A stretch of DNA of 20,196 bases from NCBI GenBank assembly GCA_016215705.1, contig JACRIR010000145.1:1-20196 (forward strand). The letters run 5' to 3'. Source of the DNA: Candidatus Poribacteria bacterium (GTDB taxonomy: Bacteria > Abyssobacteria > SURF-5). The notes beneath the pieces are model-generated. The model saw only the letters and a program-made list of their open reading frames with translations. It had not been told where the DNA came from and made no database searches. A program made the position numbers and the translations under genes. Of the stretch, positions 1-6,838 are shown one piece after another (the stretch's first letter is position 1; every line of letters starts with the position of its first letter).

Positions 1-457
1 CAAGACTCGGCGCAGATTTCCTCGTTCAACTGACCAATGACGGCTGGTTCGGGCGCACTGCCCAGCCAAAGCAGGATATGGCGCTCGCAGTGTTTCGCGC
101 CATAGAAAACGGCGCTACACTTGTGAGAGGAACCAATACGGCCATATCGGGCTTCTCGACCCGTGGGGCCGGGTGAGCGGGGTCGTGCAGGCACACGGCA
201 ACGAGACTGTGTTTGTGCGCGGCTTCTCCGTTGAATCAATCTCCACTGCCGCCCACAATACGTTCTACAAGTCGCGCGGAGACATCTGGGTGTTGGCCTG
301 CGGGATGGTTTCGGTTATAATATTCGGGCTTTGTTCAGGGCGAAGGAGTCACGAGTTTCGCGGCGAGAGTCAAAAGAGGCAAGAAACAAAAAGGGGCGCC
401 GAAGAGAGAACAAACCTTCGTAGGGGCGACCCGGTGGGTCGCCCGAACAAGTTTTAG
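1..457 (+). pseudogene. lnt: Apolipoprotein N-acyltransferase, 3' end, frameshifted
   Basis: This is the C-terminal end of a nitrilase-fold Lnt, the inner-membrane enzyme that adds the third acyl chain to lipoproteins. From base 3 one frame reads the family's LTNDGWFG motif, then AVFRAIENG and RGTNTAISGF, and hits a stop at 174-176. The family's continuation (DPWGRV, then a stretch ending in TFYKSRGDIW and a final hydrophobic segment) is in another frame from about 158. One base therefore appears to be missing near 155-158. The second frame runs to a stop at 455-457, but its last roughly 40 residues are basic, unlike Lnt, and are encoded partly by a palindromic repeat. The N-terminal membrane segments and most of the catalytic domain lie outside the window. 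Either the gene is broken or this is an assembly/sequencing error. Family assignment is fairly sure; pseudogene status is not. Confidence 0.7.
424..444. repeat. Short palindromic repeat (hairpin) at the lnt 3' end
   Basis: GGGCGACCC, a GGT loop, and GGGTCGCCC form a perfect 9-bp stem. The element is flanked by GTAG on the left and followed by GAACAAGTTTT. It lies between the convergent lnt remnant and the cyclic-nucleotide-binding gene. Its G+C-rich stem followed by a loose T run could also act as a terminator, but I see it mainly as a dispersed repeat; the longer palindrome at 1724-1755 starts with the same GTAGGGGC. Confidence 0.75.
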
Positions 458-543
458 GCGGATACGCCGCCATCTTCATGAAAACGTGTACTCAAGGAAT
501 GCTCGGAGGCCTGGCGTCGTAGCCGTGAGATTCCCCCCTTTTC

Positions 544-571
544 GCCTTTGCCCTTTCGCCTTTCGCCTCTT
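544..571. repeat. Degenerate heptamer tandem repeat, GCCTTTC type
   Basis: Four 7-bp units follow one another: GCCTTTG, CCCTTTC, GCCTTTC, GCCTCTT. Read on the minus strand this is a GAAAGGC-type array, starting 10 bp after the stop codon of the minus-strand gene at 582. It matches the GAAAGGN array at 2949-2976. Confidence 0.7.
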
Positions 572-581
572 CCTCCCCCTC

Positions 582-1478
582 TTATACGATCGTCGGTCCA
601 ATCAACGACCTCATCCGCGCCGTTGTGATACGAAAGAGATTCAAAAACAGCTTGGTCGCAATATCAGGATTCTTCTTCTGAAGTTTATGCAGACCATCCT
701 CGCTCAACGCCAGCAGGTCGGCATCCGTGTGCGCGACGGCGGAGGCCATGCGCCCCTTCTTTGACACGAGGCCGAGTTCGCCGAAGATGTCACCTTCACC
801 CATCATGGCCAGTCGCTTCGTTCCCGATGCCTGCCGCTTCACGATTTCGACCGTGCCCGCGAGCACGCAATACAACTCGGCGCCGACTTGCCCCTCGAGA
901 AAAATCGGCTGCCCCTTCGGAAAACGTTTCACGTCGCTGAACTTGAGCAGCCTGCGTTTCTCTTCGTCCTTGAACCCCCGAAGCGCTTTCGGAAGCGGGA
1001 TGTTCTCGTCAATAAGGCGGTTGCGGATTGATTCCCGCAGACGCTGGCCCGTTATGTAGAACAGATTCATGAGGAGCTTTGAGGCGAGGTCCTGATGGCG
1101 GTCGAGCAAATCCGCGAAAGCCTCCTCCTCAACCACGAACATTGTGGTGTCGGTCTCGGCGATTGCCGAGGCGGAGCGCTGGAGCGAGGGCGCCTGAGCG
1201 GAACGTTTCGTTTCCTTTGTTGTCAGCGAGAGTTCGCCGAAAAGCTCGCCCTCGCGGAGAACGGCTATCTGCTTCGGAGGGGTCACCGTGTCATCCAGAA
1301 TGCGGACGCTTCCGTCCACAATGATGAACATCTCCTTGCCGGTCTGCCCCTTCCTGAAAACCGGAGCGCCCTTGGCGAACCACTCCTGGATACCGGCCTT
1401 GTTGAGTTGTTTCATCTCGTGTGAACTCAGGCCTTCATAGATGCGGGCAACGTCTTCTTTCTTCTTGAAGAATAGCAT
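582..1478 (-). CDS. Protein with two cyclic-nucleotide-binding (cNMP-type) domains
   Basis: The 298-residue product has two Crp-like beta-barrel domains, about residues 30-150 and 175-290. Each carries the phosphate-binding-cassette signature: GELFGELSL with a later RSASA in the first, and GDIFGELGLVSKKGRMASA in the second. The first cassette carries an insertion of about ten residues between FGELSL and RSASA, so its ligand binding may be altered. There is no helix-turn-helix, kinase, channel or membrane segment, so this is not a CRP/FNR regulator; it may be a stand-alone cNMP sensor or regulatory subunit. The start is the ATG at 1478, because AGGGGG lies 6 bp upstream; a longer in-frame extension to 1586 overlaps the promoter. 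Transcription is probably monocistronic. Partner and ligand cannot be told from sequence. Confidence 0.88.
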   Translation of the reverse strand: MLFFKKKEDVARIYEGLSSHEMKQLNKAGIQEWFAKGAPVFRKGQTGKEMFIIVDGSVRILDDTVTPPKQIAVLREGELFGELSLTTKETKRSAQAPSLQRSASAIAETDTTMFVVEEEAFADLLDRHQDLASKLLMNLFYITGQRLRESIRNRLIDENIPLPKALRGFKDEEKRRLLKFSDVKRFPKGQPIFLEGQVGAELYCVLAGTVEIVKRQASGTKRLAMMGEGDIFGELGLVSKKGRMASAVAHTDADLLALSEDGLHKLQKKNPDIATKLFLNLFRITTARMRSLIGPTIV

Positions 1479-1556
1479 GGCGGACCCCCTATCTGAGACG
1501 AAAGATGAAAGGAACAAGACAAAAGGGAAACCTTTTCCTCGCGTGCTTTTGTCAAA

Positions 1557-1586
1557 ATTATAGACCCGCAGAAAGCCAATAGTCAA
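1557..1586 (-). promoter_or_regulatory. Sigma-70-type promoter for the double-cNMP-domain gene
   Basis: On the minus strand TTGACT (1586-1581) is followed after 18 bp by a perfect TATAAT (1562-1557). Predicted transcription start is near 1550, giving a leader of about 70 nt. Confidence 0.6.
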
Positions 1587-1723
1587 ACGGAACAGGAAGG
1601 GAGACTGTGGGACATGAAAGGTGGTTGCTGATAACTTCTTCCGCTGGCGTCGTATTTTCTGAGGGTAGCGAATACTACCGCCAAGGGATTCATAATGCGA
1701 CTGGAAATGCGTCTACCTCGCTT

Positions 1724-1755
1724 TTGTAGGGGCACGGCGCGCCGTGCCCCTACAA
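1724..1755. repeat. 32-bp perfect palindrome (dispersed repeat type)
   Basis: The arm TTGTAGGGGCACGGCG is followed directly by its exact reverse complement, with no loop. Every one of the 16 pairs matches. It lies mid-way in the intergenic region, far from either start codon, so it is unlikely to be an operator. The GTAGGGGC...GCCCCTAC form is of the REP/MITE-like palindromes seen in many environmental genomes. Confidence 0.9.
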
Positions 1756-1803
1756 GAATTCTTTGGCCTTGACCAATTCTTATGTCGCACACCCAGAGAG
1801 GGA

Positions 1804-1831
1804 GAAAATAGAAAACGGAAAAAGGAAACAA
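1804..1831. repeat. Degenerate heptamer tandem repeat, GAAAANN type
   Basis: Four 7-bp units are in phase: GAAAATA, GAAAACG, GAAAAAG, GAAACAA, followed by a G run. This is the same period as the arrays at 544-571, 2949-2976 and 17146-17229. Confidence 0.6.
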
Positions 1832-1902
1832 GGGGGCCCCTCGGCCTCCGGCTTCTTGCCAATGTCCGAATTCGCGTAATTCGTGTTTCCTGTCTCTCTC
1901 CT

Positions 1903-1931
1903 TTGCATAATTGCCGAAAGTATGCTTTAAT
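1903..1931 (+). promoter_or_regulatory. Weak candidate promoter for the epimerase gene
   Basis: TTGCAT (1903-1908), a 17-bp spacer, and TTTAAT (1926-1931). The -35 match is poor; the -10 differs from consensus at one base. It would give a leader of about 40 nt. Confidence 0.35.
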
Positions 1932-1965
1932 ATGGCCTGCTTGTCGAAACTGTGAGTGGCTGTTT

Positions 1966-1972
1966 AGGAGGT
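1966..1972 (+). promoter_or_regulatory. Ribosome binding site that fixes the epimerase start
   Basis: AGGAGGT lies 7 bp before the GTG at 1980. An upstream in-frame GTG at 1971 is inside this Shine-Dalgarno sequence and cannot be the start. Confidence 0.8.
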
Positions 1973-1979
1973 GAATCGA

Positions 1980-2993
1980 GTGTTCGCGCTGGTGACTGGC
2001 GCAAGCGGATTGCTCGGGCGGCATCTGACGGAGGAACTGCTTCGCAGAGGCCACCGGGTTCGCACGCTTGACGTGAAGCCGTCGAGCAATACGCCGGAGG
2101 GCGCCGAATCGATCCGGGGCGACGTCCGGAATGCCGACACCGCGCGCTCCGCCTGCGGACGCGTCGATGTGGTTTTTCATCTCGCGGCGCTGCTGCCACA
2201 ATCGAGAGCGGCGGAGGAGGCGTTTTACTCCGTCAATGTCAAGGGCACCGAGACCATGCTCTCGGCGGCGGTATCGGAATCGGTCAAACGCTTTGTTTAC
2301 TCTTCGTCCGTCGAGATATACGGCGTGCCGGACCGCGTTCCGTGCACCGAGGATGCGCCCAAGAAACTGCTGGGGACGTATAGCCGCACGAAGCTCGACT
2401 GCGAGGAGATGTGCGCCCGGTACTCGGCCGACTTCGGGATCGAGGTGGCCATGATGCGCATGCCGATGATCGCCGGCCCGGGCTATTATCACGAAAAATT
2501 CTTCACAAAAATGTTTGCGGACCTCGGCCGAAACAAGACCGTCCGCATTATCGGCGACGGCGCCAATCGCTACCAGATGGTCGCTGCGTCCGACGTGGTT
2601 GATGCTTATATTCTCGGGGCCGAATCTCGGGCTGCGGCCGGCGAAGCGTTCAATATCGCGTCGGACCCCTCGAGAGTTCTTTCCGTTCGCGAGATGGTGC
2701 AGGAACTCATAGCGCGTGTCGGCTCGAAGTCGAAAGTCAGCCGGGTGAATAAGTCACTTGCGCGCGCCGTGATAAAACTGACCTCGGCCATAGGCAGGCC
2801 GCTGCTTCTTGAGGAATATCATGAGGTCGCATTCGCCGACTATGTGTTTGACATAAAGAAGGCGCAGCAACTTCTGGGATACTCGCCGAAGAAGGACGAC
2901 GTCGAAGCAATGGCGGAAACGGTCAAATGGTACTGGAGCAGCACAGGTGAAAGACGAAAGGAGAAAGGCGAAAGGGGGATCGGAAAAGTGTAA
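1980..2993 (+). CDS. NAD(P)-dependent epimerase/dehydratase (extended SDR)
   Basis: The 337-residue product has the N-terminal Rossmann signature TGASGLLG (residues 6-13), an acidic residue after the second strand (TLDVKP, favouring NAD over NADP), the HLAA motif, a serine cluster in VYSSSVEIYG, and the catalytic YSRTK (Tyr134, Lys138). This is the layout of extended short-chain dehydrogenases such as UDP-glucose 4-epimerase and 3-beta-hydroxysteroid or dihydroflavonol reductase-like enzymes. The substrate, a nucleotide sugar or a hydroxy/keto compound, cannot be decided. Length is normal. The last roughly 15 residues (Lys/Glu/Arg/Gly-rich) are encoded by a GAAAGGN heptamer array and are probably not part of the fold. 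The gene stands alone, with a GTG start set by a strong ribosome binding site. Confidence 0.9.
   Translation: MFALVTGASGLLGRHLTEELLRRGHRVRTLDVKPSSNTPEGAESIRGDVRNADTARSACGRVDVVFHLAALLPQSRAAEEAFYSVNVKGTETMLSAAVSESVKRFVYSSSVEIYGVPDRVPCTEDAPKKLLGTYSRTKLDCEEMCARYSADFGIEVAMMRMPMIAGPGYYHEKFFTKMFADLGRNKTVRIIGDGANRYQMVAASDVVDAYILGAESRAAAGEAFNIASDPSRVLSVREMVQELIARVGSKSKVSRVNKSLARAVIKLTSAIGRPLLLEEYHEVAFADYVFDIKKAQQLLGYSPKKDDVEAMAETVKWYWSSTGERRKEKGERGIGKV
2949..2976. repeat. Heptamer tandem repeat GAAAGGN inside the epimerase 3' end
   Basis: Four in-phase units: GAAAGAC, GAAAGGA, GAAAGGC, GAAAGGG. The array is read through as the C-terminal tail of the epimerase. It is the same motif, on the coding strand, as the array beyond the stop of the gene at 582. 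Confidence 0.75.
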
Positions 2994-3027
2994 AGTGTCT
3001 GAAGTGAGCTAAAATATCTAAAAGTGC
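2985..3027. repeat. Degenerate short tandem repeat, AAAGTGT and 9-mer units
   Basis: Two perfect AAAGTGT heptamers (2985-2998) run into looser 9-bp units (AAGTGAGCT, AAAATATCT, AAAAGTGCG) that overlap the epimerase stop codon and continue beyond it. No terminator hairpin is evident here. Confidence 0.45.
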
Positions 3028-3074
3028 GATCCATTCTGTCCTTCACTATCCGTGTCCCGCCGATTAGACTCTGT

Positions 3075-3103
3075 TTGACATGCCCTTTTTCGGGGAATAT
3101 AAT
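3075..3103 (+). promoter_or_regulatory. Consensus sigma-70 promoter of the sensor kinase operon
   Basis: Perfect TTGACA (3075-3080), a 17-bp spacer, and perfect TATAAT (3098-3103). Transcription should start near 3110, leaving a leader of about 110 nt before the TTG start at 3219. Such a strong match suggests steady housekeeping-type expression of the two-component pair. Confidence 0.85.
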
Positions 3104-3218
3104 TATTTTGTAGTTCCGTTACGTTTCCATCCACATAACTTCGGTCTCCGCCGCACACGGCGCGTTGTTTCACCCCGCATCGATCGGCAACATTGACCAC
3201 CCCGAAGGAGAATCGGCC

Positions 3219-5090
3219 TTGAACCTCTTGGGTGGCCTGCGCGCAAGAGTAATCGGACTCACTGTCGCGATAGTCGTCGTGTTTATGTCCACATGTTTTC
3301 TCGTGTTGTTGCACATGAATCGCGCGCACACGCTGAGCCGCTTCGAAGAACTTACCGCGCGCATGAGCGAACTTATTGCGGTCGGGCTGGAGAACGACAT
3401 GCTTGACCGAGACCTGAATCTCGTGAATAAAATGGCCGTGGGCCTCTCCGAGCATGACAGTGTTGAAGCCATCAACATCCTGAACAAGAAGGGAGAAGTG
3501 AAGATTTCTTCCGAGAAGGCAATGCTCGGCCGATATCTTGACACCAGGAGCGACGGCTGCAGGATTTGCCACGAGGTTCCGCCCGAATCCCGACGCCGCA
3601 GCGCCATTGTCGCCGTCAACGGCCGTCGCGTCTTCCGCAGCGTGCTTCCAATCGCCAACAAGCCCGCGTGTCATTCCTGTCATTCGCCCGCCGAAAAGGT
3701 CAACGGCATGCTCATCGCAGATTTCTCGATGGAGCTGTTTGATCGCGAAATGCGCGCCGGCCTTTTAAGCATGATCGCGGCCATTGCGGTAACGATCTCG
3801 GGGCTGACCGGATTTATCTGGATGCTGATGGCCAGCCAGATCATACGCCGTCTCGACAGATTCCTCGAGGGAGTGCGCCTCCTTTCCACGGGCGATCTCA
3901 GCGGTCAGATCGCCGTCGAGGGACGCGACGAAATATCCGATCTCGAGCGCGCGTTCAATTCCATGGCTTCAAATCTGCAGGCAAGCATGGCGGAAGTCAA
4001 GTTCGCGCGCGACTCGCTCGCGAACCTCATCAACAGCATCACCGATGAAATCATCGTGATTGACCGGGATTTTCGAATCGTAACAGCCAACCATGCGGCG
4101 CTCTCGCGGCTCGGCAAGCGGCAAGAGGAAATCCTCGGACGCTTCTGCCATGACGTTTGCTACAACCTGCCTGAGCCATGCAGCGACCCCGAGCGGGATT
4201 GCCCCGTGCGGGCAACCTTCTCGAGCGGTGTCTCGTACTCGACGTCCCGGGCCGTCGCCGTAAATGGAGAAAATCGCTATCTCGAGCAATATGTCTCGCC
4301 GGTGAGGAACGAAACGGGCGAAATCATCCAGGTCGTCAAGATTTCCCGCGACGTGACCCGACGCCGAAAGCTTGAAGAGCAACTGGTGCAATCGGAGCGC
4401 TTGATTTCCTTGGGACAGCTTGCCGCCGGCGTTGCGCACCAGGTGAACAACCCCATCGGTATTATCGTAAACCGAATCGATTGTCTCAAACGCGAGAGCA
4501 AGACAGCGCAACTTCCCGAATCGTTCCAGGCCGATCTTGACGTGATGGTGAACTGCGCCTGGCGCGTATCTGAGATTATCCGGAACCTGCTCACCTTCTC
4601 GCGCGAGACGCCGCTCATAGTGGAATCGGTCGATGTGAACCGGGCGATCAAGACCTCGCTTGATCTCATACAGATGCAGGCCGTCAACCATGAGATAACG
4701 TTTGAAGCCCTTCTTGGCGACGGCTTGCCCTTTGTCAGAGGCGATGTTAACAAACTCGAACAATGTTTTGTCAACATCATCAACAACGCCGTCGACGCCA
4801 TTCCCTCGCGCGGGCGAGTGACGGTGGAGAGTTCGCTCTGTGATGAGGGGCGCGCGGTCAGCGTTCGAATATCCGACACCGGCGTGGGCATCGCGCCTGA
4901 ACACATGGAAAAGATTTTCGACCCCTTTTTTACGACGAAGGGGGTGGGTAAAGGAACAGGGCTGGGGTTGTCCATCAGTTATGGCATTGTTAAGGACCAC
5001 GGAGGCCGGCTCGACGTCGAAAGTGTGCCGGGGGAGGGGACCACGTTCACGATAACGCTCCCGATACGGAAGGAAGTGGAACACCGATGA
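3219..5090 (+). CDS. Membrane histidine kinase with a di-haem c periplasmic sensor
   Basis: This 623-residue sensor kinase has a first membrane helix (about 10-32), a periplasmic domain of about 150 residues holding two CxxCH haem c motifs (CRICH 114-118, CHSCH 151-155), and a second helix (about 181-205). HAMP follows (about 202-257), then a PAS domain (about 267-377) with a Cys cluster (310, 314, 321, 328). HisKA has its phospho-acceptor His407 in AHQVNNP. The HATPase has an N box (NIINNAVDA), a G1 box (DTGVG) and a G2 box (GKGTGLGL). The start is TTG 3219, with AAGGAG 8 bp upstream; an in-frame TTG at 3165 has no such site. The stop overlaps the regulator start (ATGA). Inference: periplasmic haem redox state or a haem ligand is the signal. 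Haem attachment needs the cytochrome c maturation machinery, which is not in this window. Confidence 0.93.
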   Translation: MNLLGGLRARVIGLTVAIVVVFMSTCFLVLLHMNRAHTLSRFEELTARMSELIAVGLENDMLDRDLNLVNKMAVGLSEHDSVEAINILNKKGEVKISSEKAMLGRYLDTRSDGCRICHEVPPESRRRSAIVAVNGRRVFRSVLPIANKPACHSCHSPAEKVNGMLIADFSMELFDREMRAGLLSMIAAIAVTISGLTGFIWMLMASQIIRRLDRFLEGVRLLSTGDLSGQIAVEGRDEISDLERAFNSMASNLQASMAEVKFARDSLANLINSITDEIIVIDRDFRIVTANHAALSRLGKRQEEILGRFCHDVCYNLPEPCSDPERDCPVRATFSSGVSYSTSRAVAVNGENRYLEQYVSPVRNETGEIIQVVKISRDVTRRRKLEEQLVQSERLISLGQLAAGVAHQVNNPIGIIVNRIDCLKRESKTAQLPESFQADLDVMVNCAWRVSEIIRNLLTFSRETPLIVESVDVNRAIKTSLDLIQMQAVNHEITFEALLGDGLPFVRGDVNKLEQCFVNIINNAVDAIPSRGRVTVESSLCDEGRAVSVRISDTGVGIAPEHMEKIFDPFFTTKGVGKGTGLGLSISYGIVKDHGGRLDVESVPGEGTTFTITLPIRKEVEHR

Positions 5091-6493
5091 TTGCGTTAGA
5101 CGAGGCGGCGAAAACACAGAACATCCGAGTTCTCTGTGTCGATGACGAGGCCCCGATGCTCGAGGGCTATGCGCGCCTGCTGCGCTCGCTCGGCTATGAC
5201 TGCATCACGACGACGGACGGTTATCGCGCGATTGAGATCGTCAAATCCGAATCCCCGCATATTGTGCTCACTGACCTGAAAATGCCGGGGATCGACGGGA
5301 TTGCGCTTCTTGAGTCGGCAAAGAATATTGATCCTGATCTTGCCGTGATTGTCGTCACTGCATATGCAACGATACCGTCCGCTGTTGAGGCCGTCCGCAA
5401 AGGGGCCTTCGACTACGTCCCGAAGCCGTTTTCCGCCGACCAATTGGAAATCGTGTTGCAGAAGGCCTCGGAGCATCGCAGACTGCTCGACGAAAACAAG
5501 AGGTTGCGCGTGCAATTGCGCGACACCTATGCCTTTGGGAACATCATTGGAAAGAGCCAGCCGATGCAACGGGTGTTCGAAACCGTTTGCAAGATCGCGC
5601 CGAGCGACGCGAACGTGCTCATTTGCGGAGAAAGCGGCACGGGAAAAGAACTCATCGCCCGCAGCATCCACGCAAACGGACCACGCGCAAATCAAGGGTT
5701 CGTCCCCGTCGATTGCGCCTCGTTGCCGGAAACGCTGCTCGAAAGCGAACTTTTCGGACACGAGAAAGGCGCATTCACGGGCGCGCACACCGACCGGCCC
5801 GGCCTGTTCGAGTTTGCCAACCACGGCACGGTCTTTCTCGATGAAATCAGCGATCTCGCGCCGAGCATACAGGCGAAACTGCTTCGCGTCCTGCAGGAGC
5901 ATCGAGTGCGACGCCTCGGCGGCCGGCGCGAGATAGCCATAGACATCCGCATCATCTCCGCTAGCAACCGCGACCTCGAGGCCGCAGTCGCCCAGAAACA
6001 GTTTCGCGAGGATTTGTTCTACCGGTTGAACGTAATTTCGATAAAGCTGCCGCCGCTTCGAGACCGGTCCGGGGACATTGAACTCTTGGCAAATCATTTC
6101 CTCCGTAAGTTTGGCAAAAGCGTCATACGGCCGCCGGTCAGAATTTCCACTGATGTGATAGAACATCTTTTGCGTCATTCATGGCCGGGCAATGTCAGGG
6201 AATTGCAAAATGTAATCGAGCGCGCGGTTTCGCTCTGTGAAAGCGACGCTATCTCGGTCGCCGACCTGCCCGAGCGCATCCGGAGTTTCGGCGCGCCTCT
6301 GCCAACTGATCCGATGCGCGTATCGCTGCGCGAGGCAAGGCGCATCTGGCTCGAGCCGCTTGAAAAGGACTATCTCAAGAACCTTCTCGAGCGACACGGC
6401 GGCAACGTCTCCGAGGCTGCCCGCGCCGCCGAGATCGATCGACAGACGATCTATCGGCTTCTCAAGAAATACGGCATCAAGAGTTTTGAGTGA
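5087..6493 (+). CDS. Sigma-54-dependent response regulator, NtrC family
   Basis: The 468-residue product has three domains. The receiver (1-125) has acidic Asp19/Asp20, phospho-acceptor Asp63 in LTDLKMPG, Thr91 and Lys113. The AAA+ domain (about 150-390) has Walker A GESGTGKE (181-188), the sigma-54 contact loop GAFTGA (228-233), Walker B in TVFLDE, and the arginine-finger region FREDLFYRLNV. A Fis-type helix-turn-helix closes the protein (about 436-462, GGNVSEAARAAEIDRQTIY). Length is typical. It overlaps the kinase gene by 4 bp, so the two are translationally coupled and form a cognate pair. The candidate target is the -24/-12 promoter at 6757-6772, directly downstream. Confidence 0.96.
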   Translation: MIALDEAAKTQNIRVLCVDDEAPMLEGYARLLRSLGYDCITTTDGYRAIEIVKSESPHIVLTDLKMPGIDGIALLESAKNIDPDLAVIVVTAYATIPSAVEAVRKGAFDYVPKPFSADQLEIVLQKASEHRRLLDENKRLRVQLRDTYAFGNIIGKSQPMQRVFETVCKIAPSDANVLICGESGTGKELIARSIHANGPRANQGFVPVDCASLPETLLESELFGHEKGAFTGAHTDRPGLFEFANHGTVFLDEISDLAPSIQAKLLRVLQEHRVRRLGGRREIAIDIRIISASNRDLEAAVAQKQFREDLFYRLNVISIKLPPLRDRSGDIELLANHFLRKFGKSVIRPPVRISTDVIEHLLRHSWPGNVRELQNVIERAVSLCESDAISVADLPERIRSFGAPLPTDPMRVSLREARRIWLEPLEKDYLKNLLERHGGNVSEAARAAEIDRQTIYRLLKKYGIKSFE

Positions 6494-6511
6494 CAAAAAC
6501 AGAGCCGAAAG

Positions 6512-6540
6512 TGTGACATCTATCCTACATCTGTGACATC
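6512..6540 (+). promoter_or_regulatory. Direct repeat TGTGACATC x2, candidate activator site
   Basis: TGTGACATC occurs at 6512-6520 and again at 6532-6540, exactly 20 bp (two helical turns) apart, about 220-245 bp before the -24 element. Same-face spacing suggests cooperative binding. It is not a CRP palindrome. Confidence 0.45.
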
Positions 6541-6568
6541 AATGCCCCAAGTGGCCGCCGCCTCCATT

Positions 6569-6669
6569 CCGGACACCCCCGGACAGCTCTCCTGAGCTGA
6601 CGGCAGGGCCCTGCCTGCAACACGAATCCCACACATTCATACCAACGCGCTGCCGCCGGACAACTCTCT
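6569..6669 (+). promoter_or_regulatory. CCGGACA repeats, candidate enhancer (UAS) sites
   Basis: CCGGACA occurs at 6569-6575, 6579-6585 and 6656-6662. The last two extend to CCGGACAGCTCTCC and CCGGACAACTCTCT (12 of 14 match). They end about 165 and 89 bp before the -24 element, within the usual range for NtrC-family enhancers. Confidence 0.45.
6584..6615. promoter_or_regulatory. Two adjacent dyads, operator or weak terminator
   Basis: CAGCTC-TCCT-GAGCTG (6584-6599) is followed after 2 bp by the perfect 14-bp palindrome GGCAGGGCCCTGCC (6602-6615). No T run follows, so a rho-independent terminator for the regulator gene is doubtful. Protein binding is the alternative. Confidence 0.4.
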
Positions 6670-6756
6670 ATCCCGGTATGTGAAAATGCAAAACATATTT
6701 GGCTGCAACATCTTCGGTGATCAGCCACAAAGCACCCGGCAGCGCCTCTTAAGCGC

Positions 6757-6772
6757 TGGCACATGGATTGCC
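6757..6772 (+). promoter_or_regulatory. Sigma-54 (-24/-12) promoter of the respiratory operon
   Basis: TGGCAC, 5 bp, TTGCC: the invariant GG (6758-6759) and GC (6770-6771) have the required 10 bp between them, and nearly all other positions match consensus. Predicted transcription start is about 6783, leaving a leader of about 55 nt before the ATG at 6839. The preceding gene encodes a GAFTGA-type sigma-54 activator, which strongly supports function. Confidence 0.82.
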
Positions 6773-6838
6773 TTGTATAGTTGCCGACCGGTGCGAATAA
6801 AGTCTATCACGGAAGGTTACACGGGATGGGCGATTCTT

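Larger units (their letters stand above)
1479..1979. other. Gene-free, repeat-rich divergent intergenic region
   Basis: About 500 bp between the divergent genes at 1478 and 1980 hold no convincing gene. Present are a sigma-70-like promoter for the minus-strand gene, a 32-bp perfect palindrome, a purine-rich heptamer array, two tandem 9-mers (AATTCGCGT and AATTCGTGT, 1869-1886), and a weak promoter plus ribosome binding site for the epimerase. Open frames that cross it lack family motifs and run through the repeats. Confidence 0.7.
6494..6838 (+). promoter_or_regulatory. Regulatory region between the regulator and the respiratory operon
   Basis: About 345 bp with no convincing gene; the frame of the receiver-like gene is open upstream to 6680, but the extension covers the promoter. 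The region holds a direct repeat (6512-6540), CCGGACA-type repeats (6569-6669), two dyads (6584-6615) and a -24/-12 promoter (6757-6772). This layout, with paired sites 90-250 bp before a sigma-54 promoter, is what an NtrC-type activator needs for DNA looping. Confidence 0.7.

Noticed and set aside
424-444. Strong rho-independent terminator
   Set aside because: The stem is good but the T run is short and 10 nt away; the repeat explanation fits better.
1713-2492. Open frame of 259 codons on the minus strand
   Set aside because: It is antisense to the epimerase catalytic region and runs through the 32-bp palindrome; no motifs.
3969-6178. Long open frames on the minus strand across the kinase and regulator genes
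   Set aside because: They mirror strongly coding plus-strand genes, lack ribosome binding sites and family motifs, and are explained by GC-rich codon bias.
6512-6540. CRP/FNR binding site
   Set aside because: The half-sites are in direct, not inverted, orientation, and the cNMP-domain protein nearby has no DNA-binding domain.
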